A DNA stretch of 64,000 nucleotides from Bacillota bacterium (GTDB lineage Bacteria; Bacillota; Clostridia; Peptostreptococcales; Acidaminobacteraceae), in contig JAIUOA010000003.1 of NCBI GenBank assembly GCA_020161295.1, positions 186,001 through 250,000 on the forward strand, read 5' to 3'. The notes beneath the pieces were generated by a model that saw nothing but the letters and a program-made list of their open reading frames with translations, had not been told where the DNA came from and searched no databases. Positions 8,009-16,087 of this stretch are shown one piece after another (the stretch's first letter is position 1; the number at the start of each line of letters is the position of its first letter). A program made the translations under genes and the position numbers.

Positions 8009-9037
8009 TTATGCCATCACGTCGATGGTGGGGATTTCTGGTACTCTTCGTTGCATCGCTTCGATGAAGCGCTCTGAATCGTAAAAGTAGCCTGCTGGTG
8101 CATAGGGATTTACGGTGATTGCCAGTAGCTTGATGCCATACCTTACGCGAATGTCCACGCCGATGCGTTTAAAGTAAAGCCAATCCTTATGCTCCACAAA
8201 CAGCTTCGTGGCATCCCCTATGATCCATCTAATTTGCTTATAATGGGGTGTGGTTTGAACCACATCCATGACGGTTTTCGTAACGAGTGCCCCTGGAACG
8301 ATGATGGTGCGCGTCCTGTCGTGGATGGCCTCTGCGATGGCCCTACCCGCCCCTAGTGCGGTGGTAACCTCCGCGAGAAGATTGGCACAGCCGTCCTCAT
8401 CCACTAGCATGGGCCGCATCTGTGCTTCGGCCTCATCCCATAGACTCAGGATGGCTTCCTCAGTGATGGGTTTTAGCTGAAAAAGTGAGGCACGGTACGC
8501 GGTCTGCTCCACGGTTTTTCCCATGTCTCGGCTGACCACGGCGCCAGTGGATAAAATGCAGGCATCCGTGATGGCAGGAGAGGCTGATGAGGTCCGGTCC
8601 AGTGCACCGTCCACTAAAACAGTGTGGGCACCGTAGGACATCATGCGCTCTGATACCTCGCGGATGGCTTTGTTGGTGGTGGGGCCTCCCAGCTGTACAT
8701 AGCCGTCTGAAAGGGCCCGACCAATAATCACCCTGCCCATGGCGGTGTGATGCTCAGTGACTTCCAGAATGGCCATTTTAACTTCTGAAAGGTTAAAGAG
8801 CATCTCCGCTGTGGCGACGAGTGCATTTTTTCGAATAAAGATCATCGGCTTATCGGTTTTCGTGACGATGTCTTGACGTTCCCCATCTCTCCCTATGGAC
8901 GTCAAGCCAGCGACCAGACCTTCTCGGTCCATCTCTTCCAGCAGATGATTTAAAGTCACGGTCTTACCTGCGTTTTTCGCCATGCCCACGATGGAAATGA
9001 TTTTATATTCATTTTCAAAAAGGTCAAGCAGTCGCAT
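8009..9037 (-). CDS. kamB: P-loop NTPase of the lysine aminomutase operon (KamB)
   Basis: 342 aa from the ATG at 9037, which has GGAGG six bases upstream; the longer frame from 9052 lacks a site. The first 30 residues carry an atypical P-loop, V-G-M-A-K-N-A-G-K-T, and D-G-E-R follows near residue 60, as in nucleotide-dependent ligase or carrier-type P-loop proteins. The middle contains L-V-D-G-A-L-D-R, a possible Walker-B-like strand. The C-terminal part has no recognisable fold. It lies between kamA and kamC with short gaps, so all products should be made together. I infer that KamB and KamC work as a pair on the KamDE cobalamin enzyme (assembly, cofactor loading or reactivation). The sequence alone does not prove this. 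Confidence 0.75.
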   Translation of the reverse strand: MRLLDLFENEYKIISIVGMAKNAGKTVTLNHLLEEMDREGLVAGLTSIGRDGERQDIVTKTDKPMIFIRKNALVATAEMLFNLSEVKMAILEVTEHHTAMGRVIIGRALSDGYVQLGGPTTNKAIREVSERMMSYGAHTVLVDGALDRTSSASPAITDACILSTGAVVSRDMGKTVEQTAYRASLFQLKPITEEAILSLWDEAEAQMRPMLVDEDGCANLLAEVTTALGAGRAIAEAIHDRTRTIIVPGALVTKTVMDVVQTTPHYKQIRWIIGDATKLFVEHKDWLYFKRIGVDIRVRYGIKLLAITVNPYAPAGYFYDSERFIEAMQRRVPEIPTIDVMA

Positions 9038-9085
9038 GAAAACCTCCATCATTCCTTATACCACACGAGAGTCCTTCTATTTATC

Positions 9086-10345
9086 TTACTCTTCGTGATG
9101 TGTTCTCTTTGCTCTCTCTAATTCTTTAAGCTCGATTGCGACACGGTTTCCTTGTAAGAGACCGCCTACGCCGAAGAGCTTGTGCTCTTTTTGAGCGGCT
9201 GTTTCCACAGCGCCTTCCACATCGAACTCATAAGAAGTCGGTTGTGTGTAAGTGGTGATAACGCCTTCGTAGTTTCTGAGAATAACGCGCTCAGGTGATT
9301 GCGAAATCATGTACTGTGGCATTACAGGAATTTTTCCGCCGCCGCCTGGTGCATCGACGACGAAGGTAGGTACGCAGTAGCCAGACGTATGGCCGCGGAG
9401 ACCCTCGATGATTTCAATCCCTTTAGAAACCGGTGTTCTGAAGTGCTCGATGCCCATAGAAAGGTCACATTGGTAGATGTAGTATGGTCTAACGCGCATG
9501 ACGACGAGGTCGTGTACGAGGTCTCTCATGATGTGTACGCTGTCGTTGATGCCTTTGAGAAGTACAGATTGGTTACCCAGTGGGATACCAGCATCTGCCA
9601 TTAATGCACATGCTTTTTTCGCTTCTGGCGTGATTTCTTTTGAGTGGTTGAAGTGTGTATTTAACCAGATTGGGTGGTATTTCTTAAGCATGTTCACGAG
9701 CTCTGGTGTGATTCTTTGTGGGCAAACAACTGGTGTTCTAGATCCGATACGGATGATTTCCACGTGTGGAATCGCTCTAAGCTTGCTGATGATGTACTCG
9801 AGGAGGTCATCTGAAACTAAAAGTGCATCGCCACCTGATAAGAGAACGTCTCTAACCACTGGTGTCTTAGCGATATACTCGATTGCTGCATCAATTCTGT
9901 TTCTAGGAACGCCACCGTCGTTATGACCTGCAAATCTTCTTCTCGTACAGTGTCTGCAGTACATTGAACACATGTCAGTGATCAGGAAGAGTACGCGGTC
10001 TGGGTATCTGTGTGTGATGCCTGGAACTGGAGAATCGCCATCTTCGTGAAGTGGATCGTCCATGTCTGCTGAGCATTGGTAAGTTTCATAGATGGTAGGT
10101 ACCGCTTGCATTCTCACTGGGCATTTTGGATCGTCTTTGTCCATGAGGAGTGCATAGTAAGGTGTAATTCCCATTCTAAGAAGCTCAAGTACTTTTTCTA
10201 CGCCTTCGATTTCCTTATCTGTGAGGTTGACCACTTGCTTTAATTGATCAAGTGTCGTAATTCTGTTTCTAACTTGCCACTCCCAAGAATCCCACTCTGC
10301 CTGGGTGACGTTTTTCCACATTTCGATTTCAGTATAATGTCTCAT
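9086..10345 (-). CDS. kamA: L-lysine 2,3-aminomutase (radical SAM)
   Basis: 419 aa, close to the clostridial enzyme. It converts L-lysine to L-beta-lysine with S-adenosylmethionine, a 4Fe-4S cluster and PLP. The radical-SAM cluster motif C-S-M-Y-C-R-H-C (CxxxCxxC) is at about residues 125-132, followed by T-R-R-R-F-A-G. L-S-G-G-D-A-L-L and the PLP-region motif V-D-A-P-G-G-G-G-K-I-P (about 330-340) are intact. A C-terminal extension after residue 350 is as expected for true lysine 2,3-aminomutase rather than the short EpmB-type proteins. The ATG at 10345 is preceded by AAGGGG. It commits lysine to fermentation in the cytoplasm. Confidence 0.96.
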   Translation of the reverse strand: MRHYTEIEMWKNVTQAEWDSWEWQVRNRITTLDQLKQVVNLTDKEIEGVEKVLELLRMGITPYYALLMDKDDPKCPVRMQAVPTIYETYQCSADMDDPLHEDGDSPVPGITHRYPDRVLFLITDMCSMYCRHCTRRRFAGHNDGGVPRNRIDAAIEYIAKTPVVRDVLLSGGDALLVSDDLLEYIISKLRAIPHVEIIRIGSRTPVVCPQRITPELVNMLKKYHPIWLNTHFNHSKEITPEAKKACALMADAGIPLGNQSVLLKGINDSVHIMRDLVHDLVVMRVRPYYIYQCDLSMGIEHFRTPVSKGIEIIEGLRGHTSGYCVPTFVVDAPGGGGKIPVMPQYMISQSPERVILRNYEGVITTYTQPTSYEFDVEGAVETAAQKEHKLFGVGGLLQGNRVAIELKELERAKRTHHEE

Positions 10346-10411
10346 CTTCTTACCCCTTTAATAATGATAGATTATTTAAACGTAAACACATGATTGGATA
10401 CGAATCGTTTC

Positions 10412-11449
10412 TTAAGCGTATAATTCTTCGTAGATTTTTCTGAGGACTGCACTTTCTCTCATGATCTGGAGTGTGATTTCTGCATGGCCTTTCGTATAGC
10501 CATTTCCTACGATCATGGTGACGTCTTTACCGACGCCTTCAGCGCCAAGTGCCGCTTTCGTAAAGCTGGTTGCCATACTGAAGAAGTAGACCATACCATC
10601 GTCTTTAGTGGCGAGGATCGACGACATTTCAGTGTTTGGAACGTTTACACAGTTGATGACGAGGTCGCACATTTTACCATCTGTGAGGGCTTCCACTTTT
10701 CTAAGCACTTCTACAGCATCAGTTGCGTCTGCCACGATAAATTCGTCTGCAAGGCCAGCACCCATTACGCGGTCCTTCGCGTTATCGTTATGCTGGAGGC
10801 AGAATATTTTGCCGGTAACGCCTGCGCGTTTTTTTGCTTCATATAAGCAAAGCATGCCTGATTTGCCAGCGCCGCCGATAACGAGTACAGTATCGCCTGG
10901 TTTAACGAGCTTCGCTGTCTGTGCTGGAGCGCCTGCGACGTCCAGTACAGAAAGGGCTAAATTCTCAGGAATATCCGAAGGAATTTTTGCATATAAGCCG
11001 CTTTCGAAGAGGATGGCTTTTCCTTTTATGTCGACTTGGTCGATGTTTTTTCTAATTTCGATAATTTCTTCGATGACGAGGGGTGTTAATGAAAGCGATA
11101 CTAAAGTTGCGATCTTATCGCCCACTTTCAGGTCGGTTTTGCCGATTAATGCATCGCCGATTTGTGCCACTGTACCGATGAGCATACCGCCTGATCCAGT
11201 TACTGGGTTTTTATGTTTGCCTTGAGTAGCGACGATTTCCATCATGATTTCTTTGATTTTTGCTTCATCACCTTCAGCTTGTTGTTTGATTTGTGTAAAA
11301 GATGCCGAGTCGATATTCAATGTTTGAACGTCGATCAAAATTTCGTTATCGTAGATTTCCATGTCATTAGAGATGATTTGCGCCGGTTGTGGCAGAATGC
11401 CCTTTGGCTCGATGACGCGGTGTGTACCGAATTTACAACCTTTTTTCAT
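10412..11449 (-). CDS. kdd: L-erythro-3,5-diaminohexanoate dehydrogenase
   Basis: 345 aa from the ATG at 11449, which follows GGGAGG by seven bases; a 12-codon longer frame has no ribosome site. It catalyses NAD(P)-dependent oxidative deamination of 3,5-diaminohexanoate to 5-amino-3-oxohexanoate, the step after the two aminomutases. The N-terminal KKGCKFGTHRVIEPKG segment is typical of Kdd. A Rossmann fold shows V-L-V-I-G-G-A-G-K-S-G-M near residue 165. It is the first gene of the operon, behind a -24/-12 promoter. The next enzymes (kce, kal, CoA transferase) are not in the window and must lie elsewhere. Confidence 0.93.
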   Translation of the reverse strand: MKKGCKFGTHRVIEPKGILPQPAQIISNDMEIYDNEILIDVQTLNIDSASFTQIKQQAEGDEAKIKEIMMEIVATQGKHKNPVTGSGGMLIGTVAQIGDALIGKTDLKVGDKIATLVSLSLTPLVIEEIIEIRKNIDQVDIKGKAILFESGLYAKIPSDIPENLALSVLDVAGAPAQTAKLVKPGDTVLVIGGAGKSGMLCLYEAKKRAGVTGKIFCLQHNDNAKDRVMGAGLADEFIVADATDAVEVLRKVEALTDGKMCDLVINCVNVPNTEMSSILATKDDGMVYFFSMATSFTKAALGAEGVGKDVTMIVGNGYTKGHAEITLQIMRESAVLRKIYEELYA

Positions 11450-11502
11450 AAATTGCCTCCCAAATACCATTATTCGCTTTTGCATTTACCGCTTTACATA
11501 AT

Positions 11503-11519
11503 TGCAAGTTCTATGCCAA
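11503..11519 (-). promoter_or_regulatory. Sigma-54 (-24/-12) promoter of the lysine operon
   Basis: TTGGCATAGAACTTGCA on the minus strand has the diagnostic GG and GC dinucleotides separated by exactly ten bases, and matches TGGCAY-N5-TTGCA. It lies about 54 bases before the kdd ATG. The gene immediately upstream encodes a sigma-54 activator, which makes the assignment strong. Confidence 0.88.
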
Positions 11520-11599
11520 AGGATTAACAAACGCTGAAAACCTTTAAAATGCCTATTTACTAATAAAAGCTCTTTCAAAATCGGGTAAGCGGCTTCGAA

Positions 11600-11630
11600 A
11601 CAAATAAAAAATCGCCGAATTTTCGGCGAT
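11600..11630 (-). terminator. Intrinsic terminator of the activator gene; its stem may double as activator site
   Basis: A perfect 9-bp inverted repeat with a 2-base centre, ATCGCCGAATTTTCGGCGAT (11611-11630), is followed on the minus strand by TTTTTTATTTG. It begins eight bases after the activator stop codon. The same GCCGAA-TT-TTCGGC palindrome recurs upstream of the activator gene, and this copy sits about 110-140 bases upstream of the expected kdd transcription start, a normal position for an enhancer. Confidence 0.75.
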
Positions 11631-11637
11631 TTAGTGT

Positions 11638-13059
11638 CTATTCTTCGATATTGAGTTTTTTAAGCCGGTACTGGAGCGTCTGTCTCGGTACCTTTAAGGC
11701 TTTTGCTGCCAGCGTCGTGTTGCCGTTTGCTTTAGCCATCGCATCCTTGATAAGCTCAGCTTCGGCTATTTCCAGTGCCTTTACCAGTCCCAAGCTCGCA
11801 TCCGCATGACTTAAGGGTGCCTTAGGCGCCTTTGTATGGTAAAACTGTTTAAGGTTATAGGGCAGGTCAGCTACCTGGATAATATCGCCATCCACAAAGT
11901 TGACAGCCCCCTCGATGACGTGCTCGAGCTCCCTGACATTCCCATCCCATGGGTATTCCAGAAAAAGCCGCATCACTTCCTGTGAAACGCTTTTAATACC
12001 ACGATACAAAAGGCCATTATATTTTTTAATGAAAAATTGCGTCAGTAACGGGATGTCTTCCTTACGGTCTGAAAGCTTAGGAATCCATAGGGTTACCGTG
12101 TTAAGTCGATAGTAGAGATCGCGCCGGATCAGCCCCAGGTCGATGGCGAGATTGGGCTCGATGTTCGTCGCTGCGATGATTCTTACATCGACTTTTCTTT
12201 CCCGCGTATCACCGATCCTTCTGATTTTACCATCCTGAAGTACCCTTAAAAGCTTCGCCTGAAGCTCCTGGGGCATGGAGTTGATTTCATCTAAAAACAG
12301 TGTCCCCGTATCGGCAAGTTCAAACAGACCTGGTCTATCAACCGCGCCTGTAAAGCCACCTTTAACCGTTCCGAAGAGGATTCCCTCCAGTAGCGATCCC
12401 GGCAGTGCCGCACAGTTTTGCGCGATAAACGGATGGTTTTTTCGTTTGCTGCTATTATGGATGGCTTGGGTCAGTAGCTCCTTGCCCGTTCCCGTTTCGC
12501 CGTAGATGAGTACTGCGATATCCGTGGCAGCCGCTTTCATGGCCACTGCTTTGACGCGGTTAAACTCGGCATGTGTCGTGATGATGTCTTCGAAACGGTA
12601 GCCGTCTGAGGTGGTCTTCACACCTGTATTGACAGGAGGTTCGCCCGTCTCGCCGATAAACTTCGATTGGAGGTCGATTACTTTTTCAGTCAGTTCCTTA
12701 TAGGTGGTGATATTACGTGAAATCTCTATGGCGCCTTCGATCTGATCCTCATTCATGATTGGGAGGGTCGTATTGATGGTGGCGATGTTCTTACCGCGAT
12801 AGGTACGGTAGGTTTGCTCACGATTTAAGATGGGCATACGCGTTTGAAGTACCTGAAGAAGCGTACTTTCCTCTTCTTTCAGGGAGGGATAGATCTCCGT
12901 AATGTGCTTTCCAATGGACTCTTCGATGTTAATATCGTCTAGAAGTGCGGAATTTCGATTACAATAGATCAAATGACCTCGATTGTCCACGATTTGCACG
13001 CCATCACTGATGTATTCAAGCATAATTTTCACTTGCTCTAGATTTAATAGCGGGTGCAT
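11638..13059 (-). CDS. Sigma-54-dependent activator, PAS-AAA+-Fis HTH, probable regulator of the lysine operon
   Basis: 473 aa from the ATG at 13059 (GGAGG seven bases upstream; an ATG two codons earlier is too close to it). The N-terminal PAS domain (about residues 1-120: I-S-D-G-V-Q-I-V-D, Y-C-N-R-N) is probably the sensor. The AAA+ domain has Walker A G-E-T-G-T-G-K-E, Walker B T-L-F-L-D-E and R-R-D-L-Y-Y-R-L. The C-terminal Fis-type helix-turn-helix has N-T-T-L-A-A-K-A-L and R-Q-T-L-Q-Y-R-L-K-K-L. The sigma-54 contact loop reads G-G-F-T-G-A instead of G-A-F-T-G-A. Position next to the -24/-12 promoter of kdd suggests it switches lysine fermentation on; the signal is unknown. Confidence 0.9.
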   Translation of the reverse strand: MHPLLNLEQVKIMLEYISDGVQIVDNRGHLIYCNRNSALLDDINIEESIGKHITEIYPSLKEEESTLLQVLQTRMPILNREQTYRTYRGKNIATINTTLPIMNEDQIEGAIEISRNITTYKELTEKVIDLQSKFIGETGEPPVNTGVKTTSDGYRFEDIITTHAEFNRVKAVAMKAAATDIAVLIYGETGTGKELLTQAIHNSSKRKNHPFIAQNCAALPGSLLEGILFGTVKGGFTGAVDRPGLFELADTGTLFLDEINSMPQELQAKLLRVLQDGKIRRIGDTRERKVDVRIIAATNIEPNLAIDLGLIRRDLYYRLNTVTLWIPKLSDRKEDIPLLTQFFIKKYNGLLYRGIKSVSQEVMRLFLEYPWDGNVRELEHVIEGAVNFVDGDIIQVADLPYNLKQFYHTKAPKAPLSHADASLGLVKALEIAEAELIKDAMAKANGNTTLAAKALKVPRQTLQYRLKKLNIEE

Positions 13060-13086
13060 AATCATTCCTCCACTTCGATAAATAAA

Positions 13087-13121
13087 CGCCGAATTTTCGG
13101 CATATGCCCAATTTTCGGCGT
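13087..13121. promoter_or_regulatory. Two GCCGAATTTTCGGC-like palindromes upstream of the activator gene
   Basis: GCCGAATTTTCGGC (13088-13101) is perfect; GCCCAATTTTCGGCG (13106-13120) has one broken position. Together they form a larger imperfect hairpin followed by TTTATTT on the minus strand, so the block may also terminate the upstream GGDEF-like gene. The shared motif with 11611-11630 suggests binding sites of the Fis-type activator, including autoregulation. Confidence 0.55.
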
Positions 13122-13129
13122 TTTGTTTT

Positions 13130-13879
13130 CTATAATATGACGCCTCGCCCGTAGTCTTTTGCCAGAATCAACTTCTCATAAGCCAAATCTAAAAACTTGT
13201 CCTCTGAAACCCATTGATCCATGGACAATACAGCGAATCGACAGGTGATCGACTCTTCAATTCCAAAATCAAGGGCTTCCAGCACGTGTTTAAGCCGCTC
13301 TGCCTCTGAATACGCCACATTCTCACTGATGCCTGGCATGAGAAGTGCAAAGGTGTCCCCTTTAACGCGGGCGATGATGGCACCTGTGTTTCCTAAAACT
13401 TTCGAACTTTGAATAAAGTCCTTCGAGGTCTGGATGACTTCGATGATGACCTGGTCACCTGTGTTATAGCCATACTTTCGGTTAATTTCACCGAGCTCGT
13501 CCACATCATAAAATAAGATCGACGACACGGTCCCGAGCATGAAACACCTTTCAAACTCGAGCGAGAGCACATTTTTAAGTTTTTCTTCAGTGTTGATCAT
13601 CAGTAGCTCACCACTGATGATCCCTTCCTTTTTAACCAGCGCTTTCATCTGTCGGTTTAACTTCGCCTCAATATTAAGGTAAATCACGTGTCCGAAGAAC
13701 ATCAGAATCACCGTATAAATGACGAATGATATATAGATCTCAGTCCACTTGGTAAGCTTTCCTGCGTGAAGCAGTGTGGTCGGTAAAACGCTGATGACAA
13801 ACGCCAGAAATATCAATATCCTGAGCATGTCTCTACCCATTTTATTCGATGCGTGCTTCGAGTTCTTAAAAAGTGCCAT
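13130..13879 (-). CDS. Membrane-bound degenerate GGDEF-domain protein
   Basis: 249 aa with two hydrophobic helices (about residues 18-38 and 46-68), then a GGDEF-type domain. The first conserved strand (F-Y-D-V-D-E-L-G-E-I-N-R-K-Y-G-Y-N-T-G-D) is well kept, but the signature loop reads R-V-K-G-D-T-F where an active cyclase has R-x-G-G-D-E-F. The acidic residue needed for metal binding and catalysis is Thr and the first Gly is Lys. I therefore expect no diguanylate cyclase activity; a receptor or scaffold role is possible. It ends the ispE-fadR-DUF1934 run and is followed by the palindromes of the lysine regulator. Confidence 0.8.
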   Translation of the reverse strand: MALFKNSKHASNKMGRDMLRILIFLAFVISVLPTTLLHAGKLTKWTEIYISFVIYTVILMFFGHVIYLNIEAKLNRQMKALVKKEGIISGELLMINTEEKLKNVLSLEFERCFMLGTVSSILFYDVDELGEINRKYGYNTGDQVIIEVIQTSKDFIQSSKVLGNTGAIIARVKGDTFALLMPGISENVAYSEAERLKHVLEALDFGIEESITCRFAVLSMDQWVSEDKFLDLAYEKLILAKDYGRGVIL

Positions 13880-13909
13880 AGGACTCCCCTTTAACCACTT
13901 ATAGACTTG

Positions 13910-14335
13910 TTAACTTTCAGTGATAATGATCTGTACAGTTGATGGCGCTTGGTTTTCACCTGCTATTTCCAATGTATAATAGAGTTCGATGTGAAGCTTT
14001 CCTTCGTCGTGCCAATCAATTCGCTGTCCACAGGTGGTCATCAAAAAAGTACCATAGGGCGTGTGATAAACGTTTTCAAATGACGCGTCCGCCTTGATCC
14101 TGAGAACGCTGTCATTGGCACCAAATCGTTTGATTTGAAGCATCTCGCCGTCGTAGGTAAGGAGTGTTTTCGTACCCTCCATGCCACTGACCTCCGTTTC
14201 CTCATACATGAGGAACGCTTTACCGCGCTCATGTCTGTATGTGGCTTCGGTGAACAGGCTGATTTGGTTCTTCGTGCCTTCGAAATCCACGATGTTGGAA
14301 GCCACCTCGATGTTGATTTTTCTAGGCGACTCCAT
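13910..14335 (-). CDS. DUF1934 (YwiB-like) calycin-type protein
   Basis: 141 aa, no signal peptide, predominantly alternating beta-strand pattern (I-Q-L-F-T-E-A, F-L-M-Y-E-E-T-E-V-S-G, G-M-E-G-T-K-T-L-L-T-Y). The R-F-G and T-P-Y-G-T-F-L-M-T-T elements are typical of DUF1934 proteins, which are small beta-barrels widespread in Firmicutes with no established function. Its ATG overlaps the stop codon of the fadR-like gene (TAATG), so the two are translationally coupled. The family assignment comes from recalled sequence character and length. Confidence 0.75.
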   Translation of the reverse strand: MESPRKINIEVASNIVDFEGTKNQISLFTEATYRHERGKAFLMYEETEVSGMEGTKTLLTYDGEMLQIKRFGANDSVLRIKADASFENVYHTPYGTFLMTTCGQRIDWHDEGKLHIELYYTLEIAGENQAPSTVQIIITES

Positions 14336-15000
14336 TATTCACTAATCCATTTGTTAACTAAAGATCGGATACTCTCCACGTGGCTTTCAGCTTCCGCGCG
14401 TGCAGCTGCCCCATCTTTTCTTAAAATGGCATCAAAAATGCGGTTGTGGGATGCTTGGATGTCTTTATAGTTATTGAACTCATTAAAATAGATGAGTCTA
14501 AAACGTTGGAATTGGTCGTGCAAATCGTAGATGATGCTGATGAGACGTTGGTTTTTCGTGCCCTCAAATATAAAGAAGTGGAACTCATTATCGGCTTCGA
14601 TCATATTTTTCTTATCCATAGAGGCCAGCGATTCATTAAAACGTTCAACCACGATGCCCAATGCTTCTTTCTCGCTAAGGGTCATGCGCTCTGCAGCCAA
14701 ATATGCGGCGAATCCTTCAAGCTCCTTACGAATTTCAAGCACCTCCATAATGTCCTTTTTAGTAAGGTCTGCCACATAAGCACCCTTTCTAGGAATCATG
14801 ATGACGAAGCTCTCTTTTTCAAGCTTACGAATGGCCTCTCTCACTGGCGTTCTACTGACACCTAACTGTTCAGCGATGGTAACTTCCATTAAACGCTCAC
14901 CTGGCTTTAATTCCCCTGCCAATATGGCATTTCTTAGGTATTCAAAAACCACCTCGCCAAGTGGTTTATAATTTCTGATTTCCAACTTATCAAAATTCAC
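14335..15000 (-). CDS. GntR-family regulator, FadR subfamily (FCD domain)
   Basis: 221 aa. Residues about 10-75 form the GntR winged helix (V-V-F-E-Y-L-R-N-A-I-L-A-G-E-L-K-P-G-E-R-L, then G-V-S-R-T-P-V-R-E-A-I-R-K-L). The remainder is an all-helical FCD ligand domain with E-I-R-K-E-L-E-G-F-A-A, N-E-F-H-F-F-I-F and S-H-N-R-I-F-D-A-I, the His/Asp residues that usually bind a metal and a carboxylate ligand. Such regulators respond to organic or sugar acids. It is between ispE and a DUF1934 gene and close to the lysine operon; which genes it controls cannot be read from the sequence. Confidence 0.9.
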   Translation of the reverse strand: MNFDKLEIRNYKPLGEVVFEYLRNAILAGELKPGERLMEVTIAEQLGVSRTPVREAIRKLEKESFVIMIPRKGAYVADLTKKDIMEVLEIRKELEGFAAYLAAERMTLSEKEALGIVVERFNESLASMDKKNMIEADNEFHFFIFEGTKNQRLISIIYDLHDQFQRFRLIYFNEFNNYKDIQASHNRIFDAILRKDGAAARAEAESHVESIRSLVNKWISE

Positions 15001-15040
15001 AGCACTTCCTCCTTATATTCGCATCGTTCTCTTATACGCG

Positions 15041-15916
15041 TTAATTGCCATTATAGGTAGACACCACATAGCTTTGTGGGTAATGTTTTTTAATTTTTTT
15101 ATGGGCCGTCTTCGCCTTCTCGTAGCTACCGAAGATGGCGAATACCGTAGGTCCGCTACCGCTCATCAGGACACCGTCAGCCCCGTAGCTCGTTAACATG
15201 GCCTTAATCTCAGCAACCTTAGGATGTAAGGCGAGTGTCACCGTTTCCAGAACGTTACATAGACCTGCGATGATCTCTTTTCGCTTTTGATCATTAAGTG
15301 CCAAAATCATGGCATTCGTATCCGGTCTTTTCGACACAGCACTTATATCCAGTCCAGTATAGACATCCTTAGTGGAAACCCCAAAACCTGGCTTGACCAG
15401 AACCATCCAGGCGTGTTCGAAACCTCTGATCGGCGTTAGGATCTCACCTAGTCCTCTGGCGATGGCACAGCCTTCCATAAAGCAAAAGGGAATATCGGCG
15501 CCAAGTGTAAAACCGATGTCTTGCATCTGCTGGGTAGTTAACTCAAGCTGGCATACGCGATTGATGCCACTGATTACAGCGGCGGCATCTGTACTTCCCC
15601 CTGCTAAACCCGCTGCGATCGGGATATGCTTTTCGATGTGAATCTTAAACCCCGAGGGAATCGAAAACCGCTCTCGCATGATTTGCGCAGCGCGATAAGC
15701 GAGATTGCGTTCGTCGACGGGTAAAAACAAGTCTGAGCACGTGAGCGTGATGCCATCACTGTCTGACTTTTCCACGGTCACGAGATCATAGAGATTGATT
15801 TGCTGCATAATCATCTCGACATCATGGTAGCCGTTCTCGCGTCTTCCGAGGACATCTAATGTCAAATTGATTTTAGCGCGGGCTTTTATCTGAACCGACG
15901 AGGTGTTGTCTTCCAT
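15041..15916 (-). CDS. ispE: 4-diphosphocytidyl-2-C-methyl-D-erythritol kinase
   Basis: 291 aa GHMP kinase of the non-mevalonate isoprenoid pathway; it phosphorylates CDP-ME with ATP. Visible motifs: N-terminal A-R-A-K-I-N-L-T-L-D-V-L-G-R-R-E-N-G-Y-H, the ATP-binding P-I-A-A-G-L-A-G-G-S-T-D-A-A-A about residue 100, and the C-terminal M-S-G-S-G-P-T-V-F-A-I-F. Length is normal. The ATG has AAAGGA upstream. Leads the run ispE-fadR-like-DUF1934-GGDEF-like on the minus strand. Confidence 0.96.
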   Translation of the reverse strand: MEDNTSSVQIKARAKINLTLDVLGRRENGYHDVEMIMQQINLYDLVTVEKSDSDGITLTCSDLFLPVDERNLAYRAAQIMRERFSIPSGFKIHIEKHIPIAAGLAGGSTDAAAVISGINRVCQLELTTQQMQDIGFTLGADIPFCFMEGCAIARGLGEILTPIRGFEHAWMVLVKPGFGVSTKDVYTGLDISAVSKRPDTNAMILALNDQKRKEIIAGLCNVLETVTLALHPKVAEIKAMLTSYGADGVLMSGSGPTVFAIFGSYEKAKTAHKKIKKHYPQSYVVSTYNGN

Positions 15917-16035
15917 GGCAAATCCTTTCAGTTTAGTTTCTTAAGTATATGAATACAAAATACATGGTAAATACATTATACTCAATTATAGTCCATTTTT
16001 GCCTATTAATCTATAAATAATTATGGAAATAGCAT

Positions 16036-16082
16036 AAAAAAACCTGCAAACAAAGTCCGTTTAGGACTTAATTCGCAGGTTT
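16036..16082 (-). terminator. Intrinsic terminator after the acetyltransferase gene
   Basis: AAACCTGC pairs with GCAGGTTT, enclosing a second helix AAGTCC/GGACTT. On the minus strand the stem is followed by a seven-T run. It lies six bases after the acetyltransferase stop codon. Confidence 0.85.
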
Positions 16083-16087
16083 GAATT

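Noticed and set aside
10608..11225. 205-codon plus-strand frame opposite kdd
   Set aside because: Shadow frame caused by codon bias of the G+C-richer kdd gene.
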